A stretch of 18,035 nt of DNA, taken from Patescibacteria group bacterium. Lineage in GTDB: Bacteria; Patescibacteriota; Minisyncoccia; Phycocordibacterales; Phycocordibacteraceae. The position numbers and the translations under genes were made by a program. Location of the stretch: assembly GCA_019246385.1 (NCBI GenBank), contig JAFAQP010000002.1, forward strand, positions 1 to 18,035, in the 5' to 3' direction. Below, piece after piece: positions 7,392 to 14,256 of this stretch. The notes below the pieces were generated by a model that saw nothing but the letters and a program-made list of their open reading frames with translations, was not told the origin of the DNA and made no database searches. How positions within the stretch are numbered: the first letter of the stretch is position 1; every line of letters begins with the position of its first letter.

Positions 7392-8972
7392 ATGATAGAG
7401 GCAGTCGTTTTTGTCGCGAACGCGGCCGTACTCGCTATAGAGGTGATCGGCGGAAGAGCGTTCACGCCCTATTTCGGCAGCTCGGCTGAAGTATGGGCCG
7501 GCATTCTCGCGGTTGTTCTTGCGGGTCTTGCGATCGGGTACCAGCTCGGAGGCATATGGGCGGATCGTGCACGGACAAAAGACAACCTGCACAGGCTTCT
7601 AGGATCGATGCTCGCGCTTTCAGGAACAGCAATACTTTTTACCTGGCCGTTTTCTGATACTGCAGGTAATTTGGGGGACGCCATTGCGGCAAAAACTTCG
7701 CTTACCATGGGCGCTTCAGCGGTCGCGCTGTTCCTTCTTTTTCCGGTCAGCCTGGCGCTCGCTGCGGTATCCCCTATCGCGGTCAGGCTGCGGATAGCAT
7801 CGCTTGAAAGGTCTGCAACCGCTGTCGGGCGCCTATCGGCAATAGCCGCGTTAGGCAGCGTCGCCGGTTCGTTCGCAACCGGCATTTTGCTTATTCCTCA
7901 TTATGGTTCCCGCGAAACCCTTATCGGCATCGCCGTCTGCCTGTTTCTTTTGGGAAGCATGGTCATGCTGAATGGCGAAAAAAAGACTTTCGCGGTGTTC
8001 GCATTATTCGTCATCGGTGCTTCTTTTTTTGTTCACATAGCGTTCGCATCCGAAACGCGCGTCATGGTTCCGGGAACATTGGTAGCCGATATGGAAACCG
8101 CATATACCCGCATGTGGATCTATGACACGCCGAAAGCGCCGGACAACAGTTTTCTCCGGCTCGTACGAACGCAACCCGATGGCATACAATGCGGAGCAAG
8201 AATGAACGGAGCCCACGCGGGCGATGCGTCAGATACACCCATATTTTCTTATACGCAATCGTTCGATGCCTTTCTCTATGCGATCCCCCACCCAGAGAAT
8301 GTTCTGATTATCGGCGGATGCAATTATTCCTATCCTCGGCATGTGGCCGACGCAGTCCCCGATGCGTCTGTGGATGTGGTCGAAATAGATCCGAGAATGG
8401 AAAAAATGGCGTCGGAGTGGTTCGGCTTTTCGCCAGGCCGTTCTATCACATCTATTACCGAAGACGGAAGAACGTTTCTAAACAGCAATGCCGGCACGGA
8501 AAGCAGGAAAAAGTACGACCTTATATTCGTCGATGCGTATACATCCATTTTGTCCATTCCTTTTCAATTGCTCACCAAAGAAGCATTTGCCGATATGCGC
8601 GCGTCGCTTACACCAAGAGGAATTTTAGTATTTAACATCATCGGGACTTTCAAAGGGCCGGGAAGCGAATATCTCGGCAGCGTCGTTAAAACGCTCCAAA
8701 CAGAATTTACAAACGTACATGTATATCGGTTAAGCGCCCTTCCGGACGACACCGTGCAGAACCTTCTCGTTGCTGCAACGATGAGCGGAACCGCGGAAGA
8801 GACGCTGGCGAGCATGTTCGCAAACGGAAAGTATACAGTAGCGCCCTATGGGCTCGTCATGGAAGCAGTCGGTGCGCAAGATATTCCCAAGCAGGGAACC
8901 GTTTTGCTTACCGACGATTATGCGCCTGTCGAGTGGCTGACGAAACCGTTGCGAGACAAGGAGAAAATATAA
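7392..8972 (+). CDS. Fused membrane / spermidine-synthase-like protein
   Basis: 526 residues from the ATG at 7392. The N-terminal half is a membrane domain with about seven or eight helices (around 4-20, 33-54, 70-86, 108-130, 147-169, 176-193, 199-219), starting with the family stretch Ile-Gly-Gly-Arg-Ala-Phe-Thr-Pro-Tyr-Phe-Gly-Ser-Ser (19-31). The C-terminal half is a Rossmann methyltransferase-type domain: Val-Leu-Ile-Ile-Gly-Gly (304-309), acidic Glu-Ile-Asp (331-333), Glu-Asp-Gly-Arg (357-360), Val-Asp-Ala-Tyr (380-383) and the hallmark Thr-Asp-Asp-Tyr-Ala-Pro-Val-Glu (507-514). This is the widespread fused spermidine synthase-like family. True synthases have Gly-Gly-Gly-Asp-Gly at the first loop; here it is Gly-Gly-Cys-Asn-Tyr, so aminopropyl transfer is doubtful. 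The frame opens at 7287, but earlier starts add non-family sequence. It diverges from prfB. Confidence 0.85.
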   Translation: MIEAVVFVANAAVLAIEVIGGRAFTPYFGSSAEVWAGILAVVLAGLAIGYQLGGIWADRARTKDNLHRLLGSMLALSGTAILFTWPFSDTAGNLGDAIAAKTSLTMGASAVALFLLFPVSLALAAVSPIAVRLRIASLERSATAVGRLSAIAALGSVAGSFATGILLIPHYGSRETLIGIAVCLFLLGSMVMLNGEKKTFAVFALFVIGASFFVHIAFASETRVMVPGTLVADMETAYTRMWIYDTPKAPDNSFLRLVRTQPDGIQCGARMNGAHAGDASDTPIFSYTQSFDAFLYAIPHPENVLIIGGCNYSYPRHVADAVPDASVDVVEIDPRMEKMASEWFGFSPGRSITSITEDGRTFLNSNAGTESRKKYDLIFVDAYTSILSIPFQLLTKEAFADMRASLTPRGILVFNIIGTFKGPGSEYLGSVVKTLQTEFTNVHVYRLSALPDDTVQNLLVAATMSGTAEETLASMFANGKYTVAPYGLVMEAVGAQDIPKQGTVLLTDDYAPVEWLTKPLRDKEKI

Positions 8973-8994
8973 TAAAACTGCTTCTTAACACGAG

Positions 8995-9067
8995 AGCCGG
9001 GGGCGAGATTTGAACTCGCGACCTATGGTTTACGATACCATTGCTCTACCAACTGAGCTACCCCGGC
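8995..9067 (-). tRNA. trnT: tRNA-Thr (CGT)
   Basis: 73 nt, full cloverleaf by eye: 7-bp acceptor stem (GCCGGGG/CCCCGGC), D stem GCTC/GAGC, anticodon stem ATGGT/ACCAT around loop ATCGTAA (anticodon CGT, reading ACG), 5-nt variable loop, T stem GCGAG/CTCGC with canonical loop TTCAAAT. Discriminator base U. CCA is not encoded. The D arm is identical to that of the next tRNA-Thr. Confidence 0.95.
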
Positions 9068-9187
9068 AAGACTTATTGCGTGTTCTCTATAGCCTGAGCA
9101 AGCTTTCGCGTACTCGGCGTACCGCATCGATCGATTCTTGAGACAACGCGGCGCTCCTTTTTATATCACGAAACAAAAAAAATCTTG

Positions 9188-9260
9188 AGCCGAGACCGAG
9201 GATCGAACTCGGGACCTCGCCCTTACCATGGGCGTGCTCTACCAACTGAGCTATCTCGGC
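9188..9260 (-). tRNA. trnT: tRNA-Thr (GGT)
   Basis: 73 nt, perfect cloverleaf: acceptor GCCGAGA/TCTCGGC, D stem GCTC/GAGC, anticodon stem CGCCC/GGGCG around loop ATGGTAA (anticodon GGT, reading ACC), T stem CCGAG/CTCGG with loop TTCGATC. CCA is not encoded. On the minus strand a run of eight T begins 5 nt after the 3' end (9182-9175), possibly aiding termination or processing. The 120-bp spacer to the next tRNA-Thr shows no gene. Confidence 0.95.
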
Positions 9261-9289
9261 CTAAAAGTACAGCGAGAAACATACCATGA

Positions 9290-9862
9290 ATGGCGCCGCA
9301 GAAACAGCGCTACAATAACCTGGTGATCAAACATTTTCCCCGCCTTACTACGATAGTTCTTTCTTATTGCGCGGCATTCCTCGTGTTCTTGCTTCTCGGG
9401 CCGAATTTTTTCGGGCATTACATAACCCCGCTTGGAACTTTGGGCATCTTCATCGCCGGCATGTTGTATACGTACAGCTTTACGACATCGATAGGCGCTC
9501 TATTACTCGTACCTTTCGTTCTCCATTATCCTCCGGGATATATCGCAGTCATAGGAGGATGCGGGTCATTGATCGGCGATCTGACCATCTTTCGGCTCAT
9601 ACGAAATGACCTACATAAAGAAGTGAAGCGTATTGCTGCATCACGGATAGTAAAACGGCTGGGTGCGCGTCCGCTGATCCGGGAAGGATGGTTTCGGGAT
9701 ATTCTCGGAGCATTAGTTCTCGCTTCTCCGATTCCGGATGAAATTGGCATCGCCATCATGGCGAGCGCGAAAATAGATACAGCGCAATTCATGCTTATTG
9801 CTTTTATAGCCGATGTCCTCGGTATCTTTGCGCTCACAAGCGCCGCAGCGCTTGTATATTAA
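9290..9862 (+). CDS. Small multi-pass membrane protein, possibly DedA/VTT- or COG2426-like
   Basis: 190 residues with about five or six hydrophobic segments (near 20-38, 47-63, 65-78, 84-102, 138-158, 166-189) and a basic loop (about 103-135). The pattern of a Gly-rich helix ending in Gly-Asp (96-97), a charged loop, and then Ala-Ser-Pro-Ile-Pro-Asp-Glu-Ile-Gly (145-153) resembles small membrane proteins of the DedA/VTT or COG2426 type, but the resemblance is weak and no substrate is implied. The gene sits on the plus strand between minus-strand tRNA genes: its start is 29 bp from the 5' end of tRNA-Thr(GGT), so the tRNA promoter must overlap it, and its stop is 23 bp from tRNA-Asp. An ATG at 9286 opens a short dead frame. 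No good Shine-Dalgarno is visible. Confidence 0.75.
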   Translation: MAPQKQRYNNLVIKHFPRLTTIVLSYCAAFLVFLLLGPNFFGHYITPLGTLGIFIAGMLYTYSFTTSIGALLLVPFVLHYPPGYIAVIGGCGSLIGDLTIFRLIRNDLHKEVKRIAASRIVKRLGARPLIREGWFRDILGALVLASPIPDEIGIAIMASAKIDTAQFMLIAFIADVLGIFALTSAAALVY

Positions 9863-9885
9863 TGACGTATCCAGACGCCTTTTAG

Positions 9886-9957
9886 CGCGGCTGACGGGTG
9901 CTGACCCCGCGACCTCTCGCGTGACAGGCGAGTGCTCTACCGTTGAGCTACAGCCGC
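9886..9957 (-). tRNA. trnD: tRNA-Asp (GTC) with unusual T-loop
   Basis: 72 nt. Acceptor GCGGCTG/CAGCCGC, D stem GCTC/GAGC and anticodon stem CTCGC/GCGAG are perfect; the loop CTGTCAC gives anticodon GTC, and discriminator G73 fits Asp. The T stem GCGGG/CCCGT has one G-U pair. The T-loop reads GTCAGCA instead of the usual TTCRANN: position 54 is G and 58 is G, so the normal 54-58 pair is lost. Everything else looks functional. CCA is not encoded. Confidence 0.88.
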
Positions 9958-9967
9958 AAGTGAGGAG

Positions 9968-9994
9968 CGACATGAAAATAAGATTTTCATGTCG
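9968..9994. other. Perfect 12-bp inverted repeat upstream of tRNA-Asp
   Basis: CGACATGAAAAT and ATTTTCATGTCG pair perfectly around a 3-nt loop, 10 bp upstream of the 5' end of tRNA-Asp. It lies in the 170-bp spacer between tRNA-Met and tRNA-Asp, which otherwise holds only a 5-bp repeat (CTAAC/GTTAG, 10039-10052) and no gene. No T-run follows on either strand. It could be an operator over the tRNA-Asp promoter, a processing site, or a bidirectional terminator. Confidence 0.55.
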
Positions 9995-10127
9995 TCCGAA
10001 CGCAACGGCTAAAGCTTGCTTACCGCCTGCGCTGCCCTCTAACTTGCGTTAGGTGCAAAAACGAGTTTAACAGAAAACTGCTCGATCAGCATGCTCACGC
10101 AGGTGTACTGCTCTCCCGCACATTCTG

Positions 10128-10201
10128 TGCTGGGAGGAGGACTTGCACCTCCGACCTAGGGCTTATGAGTCCCTCGCTCTAACTACCTGAGCTATCCCAG
10201 C
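10128..10201 (-). tRNA. trnM: tRNA with CAT anticodon (elongator Met or Ile2)
   Basis: 74 nt: acceptor GCTGGGA/TCCCAGC fully paired, so not the initiator (which has an unpaired first position); D stem GCTC/GAGC; loop CTCATAA gives anticodon CAT; discriminator A. The anticodon stem AGGGA/GCCCT has an A-G mismatch next to the loop. The T-loop reads TGCAAGT, with G at position 55 where U is nearly universal. Elongator Met and lysidine-modified Ile2 cannot be told apart by eye. It lies 29 bp after the nucleotidyltransferase gene; a weak TTGAAA/TAGATT box pair (10245-10219, 15-nt spacer) might drive it. Confidence 0.88.
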
Positions 10202-10230
10202 GATACTCGTACCGCAGTAATCTACCACTT

Positions 10231-10911
10231 TCAGTTCCTTTTCAAAAGCGCTTCGGCTTTTGGGATATCTTCAGGATACGTCACCGTGATCCATTTATTC
10301 TGACGGATCACTTGAACAGTTTTTTCTTTTGCGATATCAGTGAGCATGTCGGTCAGAAAATATTCATGGAGTCTCTCGTCTTTATATGGCTTCCTACCGA
10401 AAGACTCGGGAAGAAGGATCATCGCTCCCGAATTGACTAAATTTCCTCTCGGATGCTCAGGCTTTTCTACGAGGCGCAGAAGTGTGCCATCTGCGTTCAG
10501 TTCCACTACCCCGTACCGCTCGGGATGTTCGCGCTCTGCAGCAAAAAGGCAGTAGTCAAAGCCAACACCTTTCGTAAAAGCTTCTTTGTCACCAATATCG
10601 TCGCCATACAGCATGATGAATTTTTCGGTCAAAATATCTTTCGCCAAGTACATTGCATGCCATGTGCCTAAATGTTCTTTCTGCTCTACGTACCAAATGC
10701 GGTGTCCTTGCCACACGTCACCGAAATATTCCCGTATCTTATTTCCTTTGTATCCGGTAATAATAACGATATCCGAAACTTGGTCCGGAAGTTCTAAAAG
10801 CACATACTCCAACAAAGGCCTTCCGTTCAAGCACACCATTCCTTTCGGAACTTCGTTTGTAAGGGGACGGAGACGCGTACCAGCACCGCCCGCTAATATA
10901 ACCGCCTGCAT
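10231..10911 (-). CDS. Sugar-phosphate nucleotidyltransferase
   Basis: 226 residues covering one complete nucleotidyltransferase domain without a hexapeptide C-terminal part. The enzyme joins a sugar-1-phosphate to an NTP, making activated sugars for glycans. Motifs are Gly-Gly-Ala-Gly-Thr-Arg-Leu-Arg-Pro (8-16) with Pro-Lys at 22-23 for nucleotide binding, Gly-Asp-Asp (103-105) for metal and catalysis, Gly-Val-Val-Glu (134-137), Glu-Lys-Pro (149-151), Asn-Ser-Gly (160-162) and the late Pro-Glu-Asp (213-215). It resembles glucose- or mannose-1-phosphate nucleotidyltransferases, but the sugar and base cannot be read. A -10 box lies 7 nt before the ATG with no Shine-Dalgarno, so the mRNA is probably leaderless. 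It diverges from the orphan gene at 11020. Confidence 0.9.
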   Translation of the reverse strand: MQAVILAGGAGTRLRPLTNEVPKGMVCLNGRPLLEYVLLELPDQVSDIVIITGYKGNKIREYFGDVWQGHRIWYVEQKEHLGTWHAMYLAKDILTEKFIMLYGDDIGDKEAFTKGVGFDYCLFAAEREHPERYGVVELNADGTLLRLVEKPEHPRGNLVNSGAMILLPESFGRKPYKDERLHEYFLTDMLTDIAKEKTVQVIRQNKWITVTYPEDIPKAEALLKRN

Positions 10912-10918
10912 CGAAAAA

Positions 10919-10946
10919 ACTATACAGTATTCAGAGAATTTAATAA
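10919..10946 (-). promoter_or_regulatory. Candidate promoter for the nucleotidyltransferase
   Basis: Minus strand TTATTA (10946-10941, weak -35), 16-nt spacer, TATAGT (10924-10919, five of six). Only 7 nt separate the -10 from the ATG, placing the transcript start on or beside the start codon. Confidence 0.5.
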
Positions 10947-10956
10947 ATTAGGAAAA

Positions 10957-10984
10957 TTGCCTTACGTCAAAAGCAATGTATATT
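10957..10984 (+). promoter_or_regulatory. Candidate promoter for the orphan gene
   Basis: TTGCCT (10957-10962), 16-nt spacer, TATATT (10979-10984, five of six) in an AT-rich divergent region. It would give a leader of roughly 30 nt before the ATG at 11020. The same TTG could also start a longer, less likely frame. Confidence 0.35.
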
Positions 10985-11019
10985 TTATACGCCTATACAT
11001 TATTCAAATCGCTCGCGAT

Positions 11020-11898
11020 ATGGGAGAAAGCATTGAGAAAAATGATAGGGCGTCTTTGAATGAAGTTCAAAGCAGAGGCCTCTTTTTATCCCTTCTCGTG
11101 GGAGCGACATTAGGAACGTGGGGAGCAGAAATTACTCAATGGAACAGCGAAGTGGACAGTAAACAAAAAGGGGTAAAAGCTCCCGATACATGGGGAGCAG
11201 AAAGCGCACGCTTTTGGAAAAGACATGACACAGAACCGGTAAGAGATACGGGTGTACGGAAATATGCCGATGATATTGTAATAGCAAGCAAAAAAATTCT
11301 GGAAGCTCAACAATTCAAATTAGGAGATTTCCGTATTGGGCGAGAAGACGTACTGCCACTAGGAATGCTGATCATGCTCATTGGTGGAGAATTGCTGACT
11401 GACGACCGACACAAATTAATCCAAGCCCTCGATGGTAAATGGAAATCCCTGCTTTATGGGCTCTTTTCGGTACACCGATTTTTATCTATGGGCATCGGCC
11501 TGATTTCTGGCGCCGGCGGCCAAACAATCAGAAAGAATGTGGGCATTGTCCTTGCGACACGTATGGCCGATCCACGGATAACAGAGTATGGCTTGGATGA
11601 AAAATACGGCTACGGAAACTTCAATCTGCCTCTCCACCCCACTCCGCCGGAAGTTCGGGCGGAAGCGAGCCTGCGAAATAGAAGCACTTTAGTCGCTGCC
11701 GAGGCGCTTATTCCTTCTGTAGGAATAATAGACTTGACGACTTCTGTTGGCTATTCAACTTTTTTGTTGAGTATCGCGCGCGAACTTGAGCTATCTCTCA
11801 AAATAGGAGACAAGGTAAAAAAAATGGTAACAAAAGGAGCAAGTGAAAACCAAATTAAAAGTTTTTTCTCCCGCTTAGAATCAAATCATATGCTCTGA
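11020..11898 (+). CDS. Orphan protein of unknown function, AT-richer than neighbours
   Basis: 292 residues from the ATG at 11020; a TTG at 10957 would add 21 residues overlapping the promoter. No family recognised. Hydrophobic stretches lie near residues 20-34, 113-127 and 146-168, so it may associate with the membrane; the C-terminus is basic and helical. A short motif Thr-Trp-Gly-Ala-Glu followed by Trp recurs at about 34-43 and 58-67, encoded by a 13-nt direct repeat (11119-11131 and 11191-11203). Codon use is visibly richer in A and T than in the flanking genes, which may indicate acquisition by transfer. It is flanked by a divergent sugar nucleotidyltransferase and the convergent surface operon. 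Length and intact frame make it a probable real gene. Confidence 0.65.
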   Translation: MGESIEKNDRASLNEVQSRGLFLSLLVGATLGTWGAEITQWNSEVDSKQKGVKAPDTWGAESARFWKRHDTEPVRDTGVRKYADDIVIASKKILEAQQFKLGDFRIGREDVLPLGMLIMLIGGELLTDDRHKLIQALDGKWKSLLYGLFSVHRFLSMGIGLISGAGGQTIRKNVGIVLATRMADPRITEYGLDEKYGYGNFNLPLHPTPPEVRAEASLRNRSTLVAAEALIPSVGIIDLTTSVGYSTFLLSIARELELSLKIGDKVKKMVTKGASENQIKSFFSRLESNHML

Positions 11899-11927
11899 TA
11901 ACTGTTATTACTCATGACTTCTCTATA

Positions 11928-11945
11928 CTCCCTATAATTAGGGAG
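11928..11945. terminator. Hairpin between convergent genes
   Basis: CTCCCTA and TAGGGAG form a perfect 7-bp stem around TAAT, between the orphan gene stop (11898) and the last codons of the second cohesin gene (stop 11938-11940). Its position between convergent genes suggests a bidirectional terminator, but no T-run follows on either strand, so this is tentative. Confidence 0.4.
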
Positions 11946-13368
11946 CGGGAATATCCTCAAGCTTGTCTTCGATAATGTGTTCGGCTTCGCTTAACTCCTG
12001 CTCGAATTGTGTTAAGAAGTCGGTTTCTTCAGTGGTAAGCGCTCTCGTCTTTTTCGCTCGCTCCAGCTTGTCCGCATGCGAATGGATATCTTTTTTCAGA
12101 AGTGTGAATGATTTATGCAAAACGCTCTCTGCTTCTCCAGTTTCTTTTGTCACGTCTATAAGTAGGTGCTTGAATCTTCGCCACAAAAGATAGCCAAGGA
12201 AGAGAGCGCCCAATAGCACGAGCGCTATAAGCAGACCGAGCGCAAGATAATTAATGACTATGCCGGACACGCCGGCGACAAAGAAGCCGGCTTCACCGAG
12301 GGTGCTGTTTCCGGCCCTATCAAATGCAGTCACCACAATCGTATGCGGTCCCGGGGATTGTGCAGGCAGCGTGAATGTTTTTGCGGCTTCTTCCGCTGAG
12401 ACATCAAGTGGCGCCTTACCGTCTATTTGCATTGTGTAGTGGTCAATTCCGGACAAGGTATCTGTTGCATTAAATGCGATTACTGGCGTTGGCTCGAAGC
12501 CAGAGGCGCCTTTAGGGAAAATGACTGCGAAAGGCAGGGGCGGTGTGAGATCTATTTGTATTTTGTAGCTTTCAACGGGCCCCCAAGAACCGTTCTCTTT
12601 ATATTGCACATGGAGGTAAGAGATCCCTTCCGGGAGAGCAGAAACTCTTTTTTGCGATAGCGGCGACGAATAGGTCACGCTTGGCTCTCCGTTCTGGGAT
12701 TGGTCAAGAAGTATTCGAGTCGCGGTGGCGTTCTTGGGTGCGCCGAACACAAAGGTACCGGTCGTTGTGGCGTACCACATGGTTTGGTCAGGAAACGTGG
12801 GAGAGGAAATAGTAAATAATTGTCCCGGCGCAGCCTTCTGAGGAGAAGTAGGCAATGCCGTAGAAGGCGGAATCTGCGTCGCAGCGACGCCGACGTGAAG
12901 CGTTGCCCCGGACATTCCCTTCAATACTTCGCTTCCGTTCCCGTCGTTTGCCAACACAGACCCGGAAACGAATGAAACATTCCCGTCGCCAGGGGATTTT
13001 GCTTTTAGGGTCATGGTGAGCGCGGTCCGCCCAGCGCCTTGGTAACCAGGATTTAAAATAACTCCTTCGAATGAAACTTCACCATTTGAATATTCGGGTT
13101 CGGTCGTCCAGAAATTGATGACCGAATTCTCTTTTGAAAGAGAAACAACCGAGAAGTTGTCCGGAATAGAGAGTCGCGCGGAAACTGCGTTCACCTGTTG
13201 ATCGCTGCTTTCTACGCGGACGGCAAGGGTCACCGTGTCCCCTTCCGCTAAAGTGGCGGTTCCCGGCGTTAACGAAAGCGTCGCCGCCTGCGCCAATAAC
13301 GGCATTAATCCAAAAAGGATGGAGATAATAAAAATAAATTTACCGGAACGTGCGTTTGTATAAAACAT
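11938..13368 (-). CDS. Membrane-anchored cohesin-domain protein with cytoplasmic tail
   Basis: 476 residues from the ATG at 13368. Signal peptide about 1-29 (Leu-Ala-Gln-Ala-Ala end), then a cohesin-like domain (about 31-160) with the usual strand pattern: Gly-Asp-Thr-Val-Thr-Leu-Ala-Val, Val-Asn-Ala-Val-Ser-Ala-Arg-Leu, Asn-Gly-Glu-Val-Ser-Phe-Glu-Gly, and the closing Asn-Asp-Gly-Asn-Gly. A spacer and Ig-like domains follow (about 185-365), then a membrane helix (about 370-396), a basic stop-transfer (Trp-Arg-Arg-Phe-Lys), and a charged, probably coiled-coil tail (about 400-472). Cohesins bind dockerins; a dockerin protein is encoded two genes upstream. It overlaps the previous gene by 29 nt. 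A longer start at 13392 would enlarge the overlap. The tail is unusual for an anchoring scaffold and could link to cytoplasmic partners. Confidence 0.85.
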   Translation of the reverse strand: MFYTNARSGKFIFIISILFGLMPLLAQAATLSLTPGTATLAEGDTVTLAVRVESSDQQVNAVSARLSIPDNFSVVSLSKENSVINFWTTEPEYSNGEVSFEGVILNPGYQGAGRTALTMTLKAKSPGDGNVSFVSGSVLANDGNGSEVLKGMSGATLHVGVAATQIPPSTALPTSPQKAAPGQLFTISSPTFPDQTMWYATTTGTFVFGAPKNATATRILLDQSQNGEPSVTYSSPLSQKRVSALPEGISYLHVQYKENGSWGPVESYKIQIDLTPPLPFAVIFPKGASGFEPTPVIAFNATDTLSGIDHYTMQIDGKAPLDVSAEEAAKTFTLPAQSPGPHTIVVTAFDRAGNSTLGEAGFFVAGVSGIVINYLALGLLIALVLLGALFLGYLLWRRFKHLLIDVTKETGEAESVLHKSFTLLKKDIHSHADKLERAKKTRALTTEETDFLTQFEQELSEAEHIIEDKLEDIPAP

Positions 13369-14254
13369 AAGCAAGGACGCAAAAGAGAACAAAAAGTCCC
13401 AAGACCAGCATACTACTAGAAGAGCCGTGTGGAATGAGCGAGGCAGCTTGCGGCGCTAGTTTCTCAAATCTCGCATTGCCGTATGCATCAACCGCGCGAA
13501 CGTACAGGTATTGATGTAAGTCATCCTCGAAGAGCGCGTAAGGACTCAACGCTTTTTTCCATATGAGCGTATCGGCATTCGATTCCGAAACCGAAACATC
13601 GCTTTTCGCGACCTCGTAATAGAGAACGCCGGATTGCTTATCCTCGGTTTCAAAGATGAGCACTTTTCCCTCGCCTCCGAAATTCGAAGCATCAACGACA
13701 TACGGCGTGAATGGCTCAGGGGGTGTCGTATCTATAGAGATAGGCGGCGCAGAGCGACTCGACGTTTCCGCGGCAACAGGAAATGAAACACCAAGTGCGC
13801 GGAGCGGAATTTTCGTACCGGCGCCGTCATTCGCATACAGAGCGGTCGACGAGGAAAACGAAAAAGACGCTTCGCCCGGCTTCGTTGCTGTAAGGAGAAG
13901 CGTGAACACGTTCCCTGCTTTGTATCCTTCCCAATCAGTACTCAAGGAGCCCAAAAACCCGCCCGGGATAATGCCTGAAAAGTGGACCGCTTCCGTGTTG
14001 GCTTCCGGTCTTTCTATCCAGAGCGGGACCACTGAACCATTGAGTCGTGCTTCAACGACCAACAAGTTCGATGGAATAAAAAGCGTGCCTTCAAGAGCGT
14101 TCACCGATCGCCCTTGGGGATCCAGATCGACAGTGAGAGTAAATTCGTCACCCACATGCACAGTATCGTATGGCGCCGCAACGGAAAGCTCTGCCGCATG
14201 AGCCAACGTCGGCAAGCACAGGAAGAAAAGCGATGATAAGAAGAATGTGCGCAT
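13340..14254 (-). CDS. Membrane-anchored cohesin-domain protein, short tail
   Basis: 304 residues. Signal peptide 1-20 (Ala-His-Ala end), cohesin-like domain about 22-160 with Gly-Asp-Glu-Phe-Thr-Leu-Thr-Val (35-42), Val-Asn-Ala-Leu-Glu-Gly-Thr-Leu (51-58), Val-His-Phe-Ser-Gly (90-94) and Ala-Asn-Asp-Gly-Ala-Gly (141-146). An Ig-like domain follows Asp-Thr-Thr-Pro-Pro-Glu-Pro-Phe (175-182), then a membrane helix (about 281-299) and a short basic tail. Layout parallels the next gene, so the two are probably paralogues. The start at 14254 was chosen because AGGA lies 6 nt upstream and it begins 2 bp after the dockerin gene stop; an ATG at 14269 would overlap that gene. Expected role: surface anchor for dockerin-bearing proteins. 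Confidence 0.85.
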   Translation of the reverse strand: MRTFFLSSLFFLCLPTLAHAAELSVAAPYDTVHVGDEFTLTVDLDPQGRSVNALEGTLFIPSNLLVVEARLNGSVVPLWIERPEANTEAVHFSGIIPGGFLGSLSTDWEGYKAGNVFTLLLTATKPGEASFSFSSSTALYANDGAGTKIPLRALGVSFPVAAETSSRSAPPISIDTTPPEPFTPYVVDASNFGGEGKVLIFETEDKQSGVLYYEVAKSDVSVSESNADTLIWKKALSPYALFEDDLHQYLYVRAVDAYGNARFEKLAPQAASLIPHGSSSSMLVLGLFVLFCVLAYVLYKRTFR

Positions 14255-14256
14255 GA

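Noticed and set aside
7289..7465. N-terminal extension of RF2 that might restore domain 1
   Set aside because: Translation does not resemble RF2, and it is antisense to the spermidine-synthase-like gene and the divergent spacer. No CTTTGAC-type frameshift site is present.
9958..10127. A small RNA or hidden gene between tRNA-Asp and tRNA-Met
   Set aside because: Apart from the 12-bp hairpin and a 5-bp repeat, no promoter-terminator pair, coding frame or known RNA fold was found.
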